The notes under the pieces were generated by a model. It did no database searches. It saw nothing but the letters and a program-made list of their open reading frames with translations, and was not told where the DNA came from. Below are positions 15,977 to 23,391 of a DNA stretch of 43,140 nt, piece after piece; within the stretch, counting starts at the first letter, position 1, and each line of letters begins with the position of its first letter. The position numbers were made by a program, and so were the translations under genes. Origin of the DNA: an uncultured Oscillospiraceae bacterium (GTDB lineage Bacteria; Bacillota; Clostridia; Oscillospirales; Ruminococcaceae); contig CAJUMS010000015.1 in the NCBI GenBank assembly GCA_910587465.1, positions 1,471 to 44,610 on the forward strand, in the 5' to 3' direction.

Positions 15977-16999
15977 TTAGTAGTTGATTATTTTGTAGTC
16001 CTTGTAGAATAAGCCGTTGTCCTTGATCTTGGTCACATTCAGGTTTTTTACGATTGGATAAAGTATCCTTGCCGCTCCGTCGTCAAAGGTGAGATACGGC
16101 TCGAATTCTTTGCTTATTTTGTATTCGTGCGGGAATTGATTGGATACCCACCCCGGGTCACAGGAATAGACAAAAATTCTATCGCGGGCGTAATCTTCGG
16201 CAAGACTGTGCGTCATCATATTGAGCGACGCCTTAGCCATATTGGTGTGGACGTGCCGCGCGAGCTTGCGTCCCGCATTGAACCGCCCCTCGACAGAGCT
16301 GACGTTGATGACAAATTTATTGACGCTCTTATCATATGCCATACACTTTCGCAGACCGTTCGTCAGCAGAAACGGCGCGGTCACGTTGATAAGCTGAACC
16401 TCCAGCAGCTCCTGCGGGGTTATCTCCTCGGGCTTGCGGACCCACGAATTATCGTTCGGTGTTTCGCCGCCCTCCGAGAGCCTGTAATCTGGCACAAGCG
16501 GAAGTATATCGTTATCAAAAAGCGGAACGGGCAGCAGGTGACTTGAGCAGTCCAATTGCAGCCCGCGCTCATGCGCTTCGACTGCGGCGTAGTATTCGGC
16601 GGACTTCTTGACGGTCTGCGCGGCATTGTTTACGAGGATATCAAGTCGTCCGCCGCATATTTCCGAAATATGCGCGATAAGCTCCGAAATGCGGTCGATA
16701 CGCATAAGATCAAAGCCTATAATGTACAACCTATCTTTAAAGCTGTTGTAATCGGGCTCGTTCATGTAGTTTTCCAGTGCCGATTTCGGGTAACGTGTCA
16801 CGGCTATAACGGAAGCGCCTTGCCGCAGCAGACGCAGACAGACCGCATAGCCGATCTTGATACGCCCACCCGTGACCGCCGCGAATTTGCCGCCGAGGTC
16901 GCAGAAGACCTCGCGCATTTGAGCGTTCATTTGCGAGCACTCGGGGCATATCCCGTAGCCTTCGATATTTCGTTGACGGCAGATAAGACAGTATCTCAT
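15977..16999 (-). CDS. Short-chain dehydrogenase-like protein with N-terminal Cys4 finger
   Basis: A 340-residue protein. Residues 4-21 hold two CxxC pairs (C4, C7, C18, C21), like a zinc finger. An SDR Rossmann domain follows: FAAVTGGRIKIGYAVCLRLLRQGASVIAVTR, the LDILVNNAAQ motif, LINVTAPFLLTNGL and FVINVSSVEGRF. The usual catalytic YxxxK is replaced: the site reads HTNMAKASLN, so Thr stands where Tyr is expected, while Lys is kept. The cofactor loop is TGGRIKIG instead of TGxxxGxG. I recall this HTNMAKA variant in a distinct SDR group, so the change may be normal for that group. Substrate unknown; classical reductase activity is uncertain. Confidence 0.85.
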   Translation of the reverse strand: MRYCLICRQRNIEGYGICPECSQMNAQMREVFCDLGGKFAAVTGGRIKIGYAVCLRLLRQGASVIAVTRYPKSALENYMNEPDYNSFKDRLYIIGFDLMRIDRISELIAHISEICGGRLDILVNNAAQTVKKSAEYYAAVEAHERGLQLDCSSHLLPVPLFDNDILPLVPDYRLSEGGETPNDNSWVRKPEEITPQELLEVQLINVTAPFLLTNGLRKCMAYDKSVNKFVINVSSVEGRFNAGRKLARHVHTNMAKASLNMMTHSLAEDYARDRIFVYSCDPGWVSNQFPHEYKISKEFEPYLTFDDGAARILYPIVKNLNVTKIKDNGLFYKDYKIINY

Positions 17000-17008
17000 T
17001 ATTACTCC

Positions 17009-17037
17009 TTGACATTTTCATTCCGATATGTTATAAT
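17009..17037 (+). promoter_or_regulatory. Consensus promoter for the structured RNA
   Basis: TTGACA (17009-17014), a 17-bp spacer and TATAAT (17032-17037), on the strand that has no protein gene downstream until the RNA ends. Transcription should start at about G17044. It overlaps the 5' end region of the leftward SDR gene (start 16999). Confidence 0.9.
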
Positions 17038-17043
17038 CAAATT

Positions 17044-17233
17044 GTCGGTAGTTTATATAAAACCCCTTTCCGCACGAAGGAAGAAGTGACCGGGAGGTGC
17101 TTGGTCAGCGGCGTCCGTGCCGCTTTTTGGCGACCTCTGGGTCACCCGACAGCCCGCATAGCTCAAGGTGAGAGCTCACCTGCTCCTCAAGCAGGGAGGA
17201 AGACTGCGGTTTAACTCCGCATGCGGGCTTTTT
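17044..17233 (+). ncRNA. Structured non-coding RNA of about 190 nt with a tRNA-like 3' domain
   Basis: The transcript runs from a perfect promoter to a hairpin with a T-run and contains no credible frame. Domain 1 is closed by the very 5' end: GUCGG (17044-17048) with CCGAC (17146-17150). Inside is a 12-bp helix with one G-G mismatch (17086-17098 with 17133-17145), capped by the hairpin AGCGGC/GCCGCU (17107-17124). Domain 2 is closed by an 8-bp helix (17151-17158 with 17222-17229). It holds an arm AGCUC/GAGCU, a 5-bp arm with 7-base loop (17179-17195) and a 5-bp arm with loop UUUAACU (17205-17221) directly before the closing strand, as in a tRNA T-arm. Length, richness of structure and host type recall the raiA-motif RNA class, but I cannot verify that. 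Confidence 0.82.
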
Positions 17234-17245
17234 AAATAACGTAAT

Positions 17246-17275
17246 GCCGCCCGACAGATGCCGAGCGGCTTTTTG
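17246..17275 (+). terminator. Second terminator downstream of the structured RNA
   Basis: GCCGC (17246-17250) pairs with GCGGC (17265-17269), extended by two more pairs after one mismatch, and is followed by TTTTT (17270-17274) and a further T6 downstream. It backs up the stop formed by the closing helix and T-run at 17222-17233. Confidence 0.75.
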
Positions 17276-17283
17276 TGCGTTTT

Positions 17284-18651
17284 TTATGCGGCAGCGTCGT
17301 CCTTTTCAAAACCCGCGGGAGCCGCTATCTCGTACTCTCCGTCTGCGTTGATGGCGCGCATCATTGCCTCGATAAGATCGGGCTGAGTTACCTTAAGATT
17401 TATTCTGTCAATGATACCAAAGCCCTTATTTAATATATATCCGTTATCCCAGTAAATGGGAACGCAGCCCTGCTGCTTTGCGGCGCTGACCACGACCTCA
17501 AGCCAGTAACGTCTGAACTCGTTGTGAGCGGGGTCCTTCTGCGTTTTGTCCTGAACGCCCAGTTCGCCGATAACCACGGGATAGCCTTGACTTACGAATT
17601 TATCGTTAAGTCTCTTCATAATCGCGTTGACATATGTCTCGTTATTGGTTTTTTCAACATTTTCAACGCCGTACTTGCCCCACTGCGTCTTTGCGATGTT
17701 CATGTCCTCGTTGATTGTGAAGTTATACGGATCGTAGTAGTGTACGGATACCATAATGCGTTTTCCGTCCGCCTCGCAGAGCGTATCCTCGGGGATTTCA
17801 AAGCCGAAGTCTCCCACGGTATGCGCGATATTCGTATTCCAGCCCGGCATAAGCAGCCAGCGTTTGGTGTTGTTTGAGCCTGTTTTTCTTACGGTATCCG
17901 TGAAAATACGGTTATAATCGTTGATATTAGCATAAGCCTCCGCGTTTGGACCGTTATATTGACCGTCGAATTCTTCGTTCATCGATTCGAAGATGAGGTG
18001 CTCGTCATAGTTTTTGAAACGGTCGGCGATCTGTCTCCAGACTGCCTCATACTTCGCCTTTATTTCGGTCTGCTTGTCGGCGGGTTCGGCGCAGAGCAGC
18101 CATGCTCCGTCGATCGTGTAATAGCCGTCGCCGTGCATATTTATGATCGCGAACATATCATTATTGATAACGTAGTCAACGACCTCCTGAATTCTGTCAA
18201 GCCATTCCTTTTCTACCGTGTAATCGGGCCCCTCGCCAATGTGCGTGAGATATGAAACGGGAATTCTGACCGTCTTGAAGCCCTGATCGCTGACAAGCTT
18301 TAACAAGTCATTGGTGATAGTGGGGTTTCCCCAGCCGTTTTCGTGGGGTGTTCCGTTCCGAAGCGACTCAAGCTGATTTCCGAGATTCCAGCCCATACCC
18401 ATTGCGGCTGTGATCTCGGATTGCGAGAGCTCGTGCCATTCCTGAGGTTCATCGGGGACTTCGGGAGTTACGCTCTCTGTGGAGGAGCTTTCTCCCTCGG
18501 ATGTGGAAACGTCACCGCTCTGATTGCTGTCTGAAACGTTTGAGTCCGTTGAGTTCCCGGAGCTGTTTCCTTTGTCTGAGTTACAGCCCGCGCAGAGTGT
18601 GATCATAAGCGCGGCAGCGAACGCGCCGAGCTTTTTCATAAATGATTTCAT
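17284..18651 (-). CDS. GH5 endoglucanase, lipoprotein (subfamily 4-like)
   Basis: A 455-residue secreted, lipid-anchored cellulase. The signal ends ITLCAGC, followed by about 45 residues of Ser/Asn/Glu-rich linker. The catalytic domain shows MGMGWNLGNQLE, TVRIPVSYLTHIG, IINMHGDGYY, the acid/base in IFESMNEEFDG (Glu226), HYYDPYNFT and the nucleophile in VVIGELGVQDK (Glu363). WNLGN plus HYYDP is typical of GH5_4 enzymes acting on cellulose, xyloglucan or mixed-linkage glucan. No dockerin or carbohydrate-binding module is present. A consensus promoter lies 46 bp upstream of the start. It probably works with the GH16/GH5 locus at 10.5-12.4 kb. Confidence 0.93.
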   Translation of the reverse strand: MKSFMKKLGAFAAALMITLCAGCNSDKGNSSGNSTDSNVSDSNQSGDVSTSEGESSSTESVTPEVPDEPQEWHELSQSEITAAMGMGWNLGNQLESLRNGTPHENGWGNPTITNDLLKLVSDQGFKTVRIPVSYLTHIGEGPDYTVEKEWLDRIQEVVDYVINNDMFAIINMHGDGYYTIDGAWLLCAEPADKQTEIKAKYEAVWRQIADRFKNYDEHLIFESMNEEFDGQYNGPNAEAYANINDYNRIFTDTVRKTGSNNTKRWLLMPGWNTNIAHTVGDFGFEIPEDTLCEADGKRIMVSVHYYDPYNFTINEDMNIAKTQWGKYGVENVEKTNNETYVNAIMKRLNDKFVSQGYPVVIGELGVQDKTQKDPAHNEFRRYWLEVVVSAAKQQGCVPIYWDNGYILNKGFGIIDRINLKVTQPDLIEAMMRAINADGEYEIAAPAGFEKDDAAA

Positions 18652-18696
18652 AGCATTACCTCTTTCGACAGAAAGTTTTGTTAAGTTGTTTTATAT

Positions 18697-18725
18697 ATTA
18701 TATCACACCTTATTTAAATTGTCAA
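18697..18725 (-). promoter_or_regulatory. Promoter of the GH5 lipoprotein gene
   Basis: On the reverse strand: TTGACA (18725-18720), 17-bp spacer, TATAAT (18702-18697), all consensus. Confidence 0.9.
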
Positions 18726-18780
18726 GCGGAAAAATAATAAAATTGATTAGTTTGGATAATTGTAATAAATCCCGAAAAAC

Positions 18781-18847
18781 TGTAACCATTTTGTAACCGG
18801 ATTGTAACCGTTTTGTAATTGCATTTTAAAAGGGTTTGTGATATACT
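18781..18847 (+). promoter_or_regulatory. Four direct repeats at 11-bp phase plus promoter
   Basis: TGTAACC occurs at 18781, 18792 and 18803, and TGTAATT at 18814: four copies, each 11 bp apart. They are followed by a promoter, TTGCAT (18819-18824), 17 bp, TATACT (18842-18847). The last repeat meets the -35. Tandem repeats at 11 bp running into the -35 are the known layout for OmpR/PhoB-family activators (Pho boxes). The gene they would drive is now a pseudogene. Binding by a PhoP-like regulator is inference. Confidence 0.75.
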
Positions 18848-18933
18848 TATATCAGAGATAGAAAGGTCGCATCGCACAAGAGGGCCACGCCTGGGTTTCA
18901 ACAATAATTTATATATAATGGGGAGGTATTCTT

Positions 18934-19290
18934 ATGAAAAAATCACATCAATCGCCCTGACAGCTATTCTGGCAGCATCGATTACCGTCCGCAGTGCTAA
19001 CGAGTTGAGCAAATAGCCCGGCGAGGAAAAGCTCATCAACATTACAGCATCAACCATGATATGACCGCCGAGAGCGCGAAAAGCTGCCTTATGGGCGCAC
19101 CGGTCGGCACATATGTCGCGGCTGAGACAAATAATGAGCTGTTTCACACGATGATAGTCGCGGACAGCGACAAGACGGCATTACTCTATACCAGGCGAAT
19201 TACGGCGGAGGATGCCGCGTAAGCCTTATGACCTTAACATGGGTGGAATTTTCCGAAAGATTTCCGCACCTGAGCTATTATGTAAAATGA
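18934..19290 (+). pseudogene. Decayed gene of a secreted protein
   Basis: GGGGAGG and an ATG at 18934 start a signal-like peptide whose frame breaks after a few codons; the next frame gives ITSIALTAILAASITV and stops. Further on, coding sequence reappears in other frames: YDMTAESAKSCLMGAPVGTYV, ETNNELFHTMIVADSD and finally MTLTWVEFSERFPHLSYYVK with a stop at 19288. At least three frame changes are needed, and the length is shorter than a typical enzyme. The C-terminal part resembles NlpC/CHAP-like or papain-fold secreted proteins (an HxMIVAD-like stretch), but this is a weak impression. Confidence 0.6.
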
Positions 19291-19333
19291 CTTTACTTAA
19301 AAGGTTTTCATAAATTGATCTTCCATATAATCA

Positions 19334-19411
19334 GCCCCGTCCGGACAACAGCCCGGGCGGGGCAGTGCTTTTGTTAAGGAACTCCCGAGCGGCTTTGCGC
19401 ACCGCCCGGGA
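19334..19411. terminator. Two GC-rich hairpins between a pseudogene and leuS
   Basis: GCCCCGTCCGG (19334-19344) pairs with CCGGGCGGGGC (19353-19363), followed on the + strand by AGTGCTTTTGTT. TCCCGAGCGG (19383-19392) pairs with CCGCCCGGGA (19402-19411), better on the reverse-strand RNA. They can end transcripts arriving from both sides, the second one leuS, though T-runs are weak. Confidence 0.6.
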
Positions 19412-19424
19412 TAATTAACTCGTA

Positions 19425-21848
19425 TTATTTTACAACGATATTGACCAGCTTGCCCGGCACGGCAATCTGCTTTACTATCGTCTTTCCGTCTGTAAGCGCC
19501 TTGATTTCGGGGAGCGCGAGCGCCATTGCGATAAGCCCGTCCTTGCCGCTGTCAACCGGAGCGTCAAAGCGTGCCTTGACCTTGCCGTTCACCTGAACCG
19601 CAAGCTCGACGGTGCTGTCAACACAAAGCTTCTCGTCATATTCCGCCCACTTATGCTCGTTGAGAATACCGAATCCCAGTCTCTCGAACAGCTCCTCCGC
19701 GATATGCGGCGCAAACGGATCAAGCAAAATAAGCAGTGTCTTAAATTCCGCGCGGTTGAATCCGCCCGACTCGTCCGCTTCGTTCAGCAGACCCATCATA
19801 GCTGCGATAGCGGTGTTGAATTTCAGCGTTTCAATGTCCTCGGAGACCTTCTTGACGGTCTTATGCATTGACGAGCACATCTTTTCGGAATACTCGTCGC
19901 CGTCCTTGAGGTTCTCCGCCATATTCCAGATGCGCTCGAGGAAGCGGCGGCAGCCCTTGATACCGTTCTCCTGCCACGGCGCCGCCTTCTCGAAATCGCC
20001 TACGAACATCTCATACAGACGCATTGTGTCCGCGCCGTATTCCGCGATGACCTCGTCGGGATTGACAACGTTATGCAGCGACTTTGACATCTTGCAGAAC
20101 TTTCCGGGGTGCTGCGGATCAATACCAAGTATCATACCATGGGATGTGCGCTTCTGATATGGCTCCTTACACGGCACAACACCCTGATCGTACAGGAACT
20201 TATGCCAGAAACGGCTGTATAGCAGATGCAGCGTGGTATGCTCCATACCTCCGTTGTACCAGTCGACGGGCAGCCAGTACTTGAGCGCTTCCTTGCTTGC
20301 CAGTTCCTTGTCGTTAGTCGGGTCGGTGTAGCGGAGGAAGTACCACGATGAACCCGCCCACTGCGGCATGGTGTCGGTCTCACGCTTAGCGGGACCTCCG
20401 CAGCACGGACAAGTCGTGTTGATAAAGCTCTCCAGTGTGGACAAGGGGCTTTCACCGTTGTCGGTGGGCATATAGCTCTCAACGTCGGGTAATGTCAGCG
20501 GAAGCTCCTCCTCGGGAATGGTCTGCCAGCCGCATTTTTCGCAGTACACAACCGGAATTGGCTCGCCCCAGTATCTTTGACGGGAGAACACCCAGTCGCG
20601 CAGCTTAAAGTTTACCTTCTCATGACCGATACCCTTTTCCACGAGAAACTCAATCATTTTCTTCTTAGCGTCCTCGACGGACAGACCGTTCAGGAAATCG
20701 GAGTTTACAAGGATACCGGTCGCGCAGTCGGTGAACGCTTCCTTCTGAACGTCCTCGCCACCATTGACTACCTCAATTATCGGCAAATCAAACTTCTTCG
20801 CGAATTCCCAGTCGCGCTCGTCGTGCGCGGGAACCGCCATAATAGCGCCCGTTCCGTAGCTCATCAGAACGTAGTCGGAAATGAAAATCGGAATCTCGTT
20901 GCCGTTCACGGGATTTATTGCGCGAACGCCCTCAAGCTTAACGCCCGTCTTGTCCTTGTTCATCTCGGTGCGGTCAAAGTCGGACTTTCTCGCGGCAGCC
21001 GCCTGATATTCGCGCACCGCATCCATATTGGATATCTTGTCCGCCCACTTCTCGATAAGCGGGTGCTCGGGCGAAATTACCATATAAGTCGCGCCGAACA
21101 GCGTATCGCAGCGAGTTGTGTAGATCAGCAGCTCGTCGCCGAGCGTAGTCTTAAATGTGACCTCCGCGCCCGTCGAGCGTCCTATCCAGTTAGCTTGCGC
21201 GGTTTTGATTTTCTCGAAGTAATCAACGGAATCCAAATCGTCCAGCAGTCTCTGCGCGTACTCGGTGATCTTCAGCATCCACTGGTTCTTTACCTTGTGG
21301 ATTACCTCGCTGTGGCAGCGCTCGCAGGTGCCGTTTACGACCTCCTCGTTCGCCAATACGACCTTACAGCCCGTACACCAGTTGACGTTCATTTCCTTCT
21401 TGTACGCCAGCCCCGCCTTGAACAGCTTAAGGAATATCCATTGCGTCCACTTGAAATAATTGGGGTCGGTGGTATTGACCTCGCGCTCCCAGTCGAACGA
21501 CAAGCCGAGCATTTTAAGCTGACCGCGGAAACGGTCGATATTGTTCTTGGTAACGATAGCGGGGTGTATCTTGTTCTTTATCGCGTAATTTTCGGTAGGT
21601 AAACCGAACGCGTCCCAGCCCATCGGGAAAAGAACGTTATACCCCTGCATACGGCGCTTTCTCGCGACGATATCCATAGCAGTATACGGACGCGGATGAC
21701 CCACGTGCAGACCATCGCCCGACGGATACGGAAACTCCACCAGCGCATAATATTTCGGCTTGGAGTAGTCGTTGTCCGCGTGGAACGTGCGGTGCTCCTC
21801 CCAGTACTTCTGCCATTTGCTTTCAATGGCGGCAAAATCGTATTTCAT
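19425..21848 (-). CDS. leuS: Leucyl-tRNA synthetase
   Basis: Charges tRNA-Leu with leucine, with editing of misactivated amino acids. From ATG 21848 the protein is 807 residues, the normal bacterial LeuS length; the frame extends further upstream but lacks a better start, and GAGAGGG precedes this ATG. Signatures: PYPSGDGLHVGHPRPYT (HIGH region), the CP1 editing domain with TTRCDTLFGATYMVISPEHP, zinc-like CxxC pairs (CTGC...CERC and CEKC...CPCC), WYNGGMEHTTLHLLYSRFWHK, and KMSKS in FCKMSKSLHN. The C-terminal anticodon-binding domain ends NGKVKARFDAP. A T-box leader precedes it. Confidence 0.97.
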   Translation of the reverse strand: MKYDFAAIESKWQKYWEEHRTFHADNDYSKPKYYALVEFPYPSGDGLHVGHPRPYTAMDIVARKRRMQGYNVLFPMGWDAFGLPTENYAIKNKIHPAIVTKNNIDRFRGQLKMLGLSFDWEREVNTTDPNYFKWTQWIFLKLFKAGLAYKKEMNVNWCTGCKVVLANEEVVNGTCERCHSEVIHKVKNQWMLKITEYAQRLLDDLDSVDYFEKIKTAQANWIGRSTGAEVTFKTTLGDELLIYTTRCDTLFGATYMVISPEHPLIEKWADKISNMDAVREYQAAAARKSDFDRTEMNKDKTGVKLEGVRAINPVNGNEIPIFISDYVLMSYGTGAIMAVPAHDERDWEFAKKFDLPIIEVVNGGEDVQKEAFTDCATGILVNSDFLNGLSVEDAKKKMIEFLVEKGIGHEKVNFKLRDWVFSRQRYWGEPIPVVYCEKCGWQTIPEEELPLTLPDVESYMPTDNGESPLSTLESFINTTCPCCGGPAKRETDTMPQWAGSSWYFLRYTDPTNDKELASKEALKYWLPVDWYNGGMEHTTLHLLYSRFWHKFLYDQGVVPCKEPYQKRTSHGMILGIDPQHPGKFCKMSKSLHNVVNPDEVIAEYGADTMRLYEMFVGDFEKAAPWQENGIKGCRRFLERIWNMAENLKDGDEYSEKMCSSMHKTVKKVSEDIETLKFNTAIAAMMGLLNEADESGGFNRAEFKTLLILLDPFAPHIAEELFERLGFGILNEHKWAEYDEKLCVDSTVELAVQVNGKVKARFDAPVDSGKDGLIAMALALPEIKALTDGKTIVKQIAVPGKLVNIVVK

Positions 21849-21869
21849 TGCAAATAAGCCCTCTCTTTC

Positions 21870-22117
21870 AAAAAATAAAACTCCACCCCATTCAAGAGGT
21901 GAAGTTAAGCTCCACTGTACCACTCTCGTTGAAGAGCGTTGAAAACGCTCGTCCACTCGTTTTCTCTGTAACGGGAGAACCCGAGGTCGACTACTAAACG
22001 TTCACCGACCCTGCTCAAGGAGGAGCTATTATCCGCACCGACCTGCCGTTTCTCACCGACCAACGGCTCTCTGAAAGGTCTCCTCGGTTTTTTCTCCCGT
22101 CAAAGCATTTCAAATAT
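21870..22117 (-). promoter_or_regulatory. T-box riboswitch of leuS
   Basis: On the reverse strand the leader contains, in order: a stem I base pairing GACGGGAGAA with TTCTCCCGTT, an AGAGAG element with GGTCGGTGAGAA loop sequences, stem III (21950-21934, GAGCGTT/AACGCTC), the T-box core GAGTGGTACAGTGG (around 21926-21912), and a terminator CTTCACCTC/GGGGTGGAG (21904-21896 with 21889-21881) with a T-rich tail to 21870. Uncharged tRNA-Leu pairing should favour the antiterminator. A CTC triplet at 21985-21983 is a possible leucine specifier codon; its position in the specifier loop was not modelled. Confidence 0.9.
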
Positions 22118-22124
22118 TACATAT

Positions 22125-22153
22125 ATTCTAACATATTTCGTATATTTTGTCAA
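22125..22153 (-). promoter_or_regulatory. Promoter of the leuS T-box transcript
   Basis: Reverse strand: TTGACA (22153-22148), 17-bp spacer, TAGAAT (22130-22125). Confidence 0.85.
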
Positions 22154-22173
22154 GGGGTAAACGGACAATATCA

Positions 22174-22542
22174 TCAAGCAACCGGTCCCCAAAAGCCCAT
22201 AATACCCCAATAGCATTGAAACGATATCGCAGGCACCGCTACGGCGAAATACAGCAGACTGCGCCCCAACGCGCGCAGCATCTGTATTTCCTCGCTGCCC
22301 GAAAGCGGTCTGATAAAAATTATCGGTATCAGCGCCAGGACAAGCGCCGCCGAGCCCGCTATCAGCGCCACGCCGCATATGAAGGTAAGGTCTTCCCAAA
22401 ACAGCTCGGACAGCATACCCGTTTCGAGTATGTCAAAATACGCTGCAAAAATAAGTACCCAACAAAACGCGATAACGCCCAACGGTATAAATAAAATCAG
22501 CTTGCGCCACAGAGCCGTTGATTTTTCAGCCGCGTTCTCCAT
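22174..22542 (-). CDS. Small four-segment membrane protein, unknown
   Basis: A 122-residue integral membrane protein with four hydrophobic segments: LILFIPLGVIAFCWVLIFAAYF, FICGVALIAGSAALVLALIPIIFI, LLYFAVAVPAISFQ and WGIMGFW. The short N-terminus is charged. Its start overlaps the end of the HEYGH protein gene by 17 bases, which indicates translational coupling as the last gene of the four-gene leftward operon. I do not recognise the family. Confidence 0.75.
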   Translation of the reverse strand: MENAAEKSTALWRKLILFIPLGVIAFCWVLIFAAYFDILETGMLSELFWEDLTFICGVALIAGSAALVLALIPIIFIRPLSGSEEIQMLRALGRSLLYFAVAVPAISFQCYWGIMGFWGPVA

Positions 22543-22963
22543 TCGTTCCTCCGTTCTTCTGTCGCGCTTTTACGGTGCGTTCTCCGAGAAAATTCGCCCA
22601 CCGCTCGGTGTACAGCCAATAATACGACACCGAACGCCTTTCGCGGTATTTCCGAAACACGGGCAGCCCCGCCCAAAGCAGCGACGGCAACCCGATAACG
22701 GGCAGAAACAGCGGTTCGAGAATTATCGACTGTATCGTATGTCCGTATTCGTGCGTTAAAGTAAACCCGCGGCGCTCGCCGTTCATTGCGCTCTCGCTGA
22801 TAAATATGAACATTCCCAGCCCCATACTGCCGCGCCGCGAACCCCATACCGTAACGACTGCGCCGTTATACCGAAAATGCCGCCAACGAATATTAGACAG
22901 AAAAACGCAAAATCCGACTACATTCTGTATAATTCCCCAAGACCATTGCAGAATGTAATACAT
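22526..22963 (-). CDS. Membrane-associated HEYGH putative zinc protein
   Basis: A 145-residue protein with an N-terminal hydrophobic segment (QNVVGFCVFLSNI), the sequence MFIFISESAMNGERRGFTLTHEYGHTIQS, a second hydrophobic stretch (LFLPVIGLPSLLWAGLPVF) and a conserved-looking YTERWANFLGERT near the end. HEYGH fits the HExxH zinc motif of gluzincin metallopeptidases, with the Glu in YTERWAN a possible third ligand. It is far smaller than ordinary peptidases, so it may be a binding or assembly factor rather than a protease. Its ATG overlaps the stop of the zinc-ribbon gene by one base (TAATG). Confidence 0.75.
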   Translation of the reverse strand: MYYILQWSWGIIQNVVGFCVFLSNIRWRHFRYNGAVVTVWGSRRGSMGLGMFIFISESAMNGERRGFTLTHEYGHTIQSIILEPLFLPVIGLPSLLWAGLPVFRKYRERRSVSYYWLYTERWANFLGERTVKARQKNGGTNGERG

Positions 22964-23391
22964 TAAATGTTCTTTTCCATTTTGTCGGTAGGCTCGTAGT
23001 CGATCTTCCAGTCAAGCGGCGAGCCGAGCGCCTTGCACTGCGTACATCTAACCCCGATGTACACCCACTTCACGCTGCCGCTCCTGCGCCGCCGAAAGCC
23101 CACGCGAACATTATACAGACGGCTTTTGCAAAGCGGACACTCATAGTCCTCGGGGTCGGCGTCGCCCCAGTAGTCGGCGCTGTCGGCAATAAGCTTTTCC
23201 TCACCGCAGCATTCGCATTTCACTCCTATAACGCTTTCGTCCTGATCGCACTTTATTGTAAATGTATCTCCGCCACAGCTGCAGATTATCGGCTTTACGT
23301 CTAGCGCGGAATTGTCGGAATACGCCTTCAGATACTCATCGATATCATCGGCGGTAGCGCTTGCCCAGAATTCGTCTGTCTTGTCGATCAT
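22963..23391 (-). CDS. Zinc-ribbon protein, unknown function
   Basis: A 142-residue acidic soluble protein with several metal-type cysteine pairs: a CSC motif, CECC, CPLC and CTQC. The outer pairs (CPLC...CTQC) form one ribbon around a basic stretch FRRRRSGSVKWVYIGV. The first 35 residues are acidic and helical. Its start overlaps the stop of the YwaF-like gene by four bases and its stop overlaps the next start. Zinc ribbons of this kind bind nucleic acid or partner proteins; nothing indicates which. Confidence 0.75.
   Translation of the reverse strand: MIDKTDEFWASATADDIDEYLKAYSDNSALDVKPIICSCGGDTFTIKCDQDESVIGVKCECCGEEKLIADSADYWGDADPEDYECPLCKSRLYNVRVGFRRRRSGSVKWVYIGVRCTQCKALGSPLDWKIDYEPTDKMEKNI

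Noticed and set aside
17151..17229. A canonical tRNA gene (acceptor, D, anticodon and T arms seem present)
   Set aside because: The anticodon loop has C at position 33, two extra bases join the D-like and anticodon-like arms, the variable part is 9 bases and the 3' strand runs straight into a T-run without discriminator/CCA logic. The domain is part of a longer structured RNA.
18781..18820. CRISPR-like repeat array
   Set aside because: Units are 7 bp at 11-bp spacing, far too short for repeats and spacers; no cas genes. Operator repeats explain them better.
20577..21602. 341-codon forward frame inside leuS
   Set aside because: It is an antisense shadow of the synthetase catalytic and editing domains, whose motifs are intact on the other strand.
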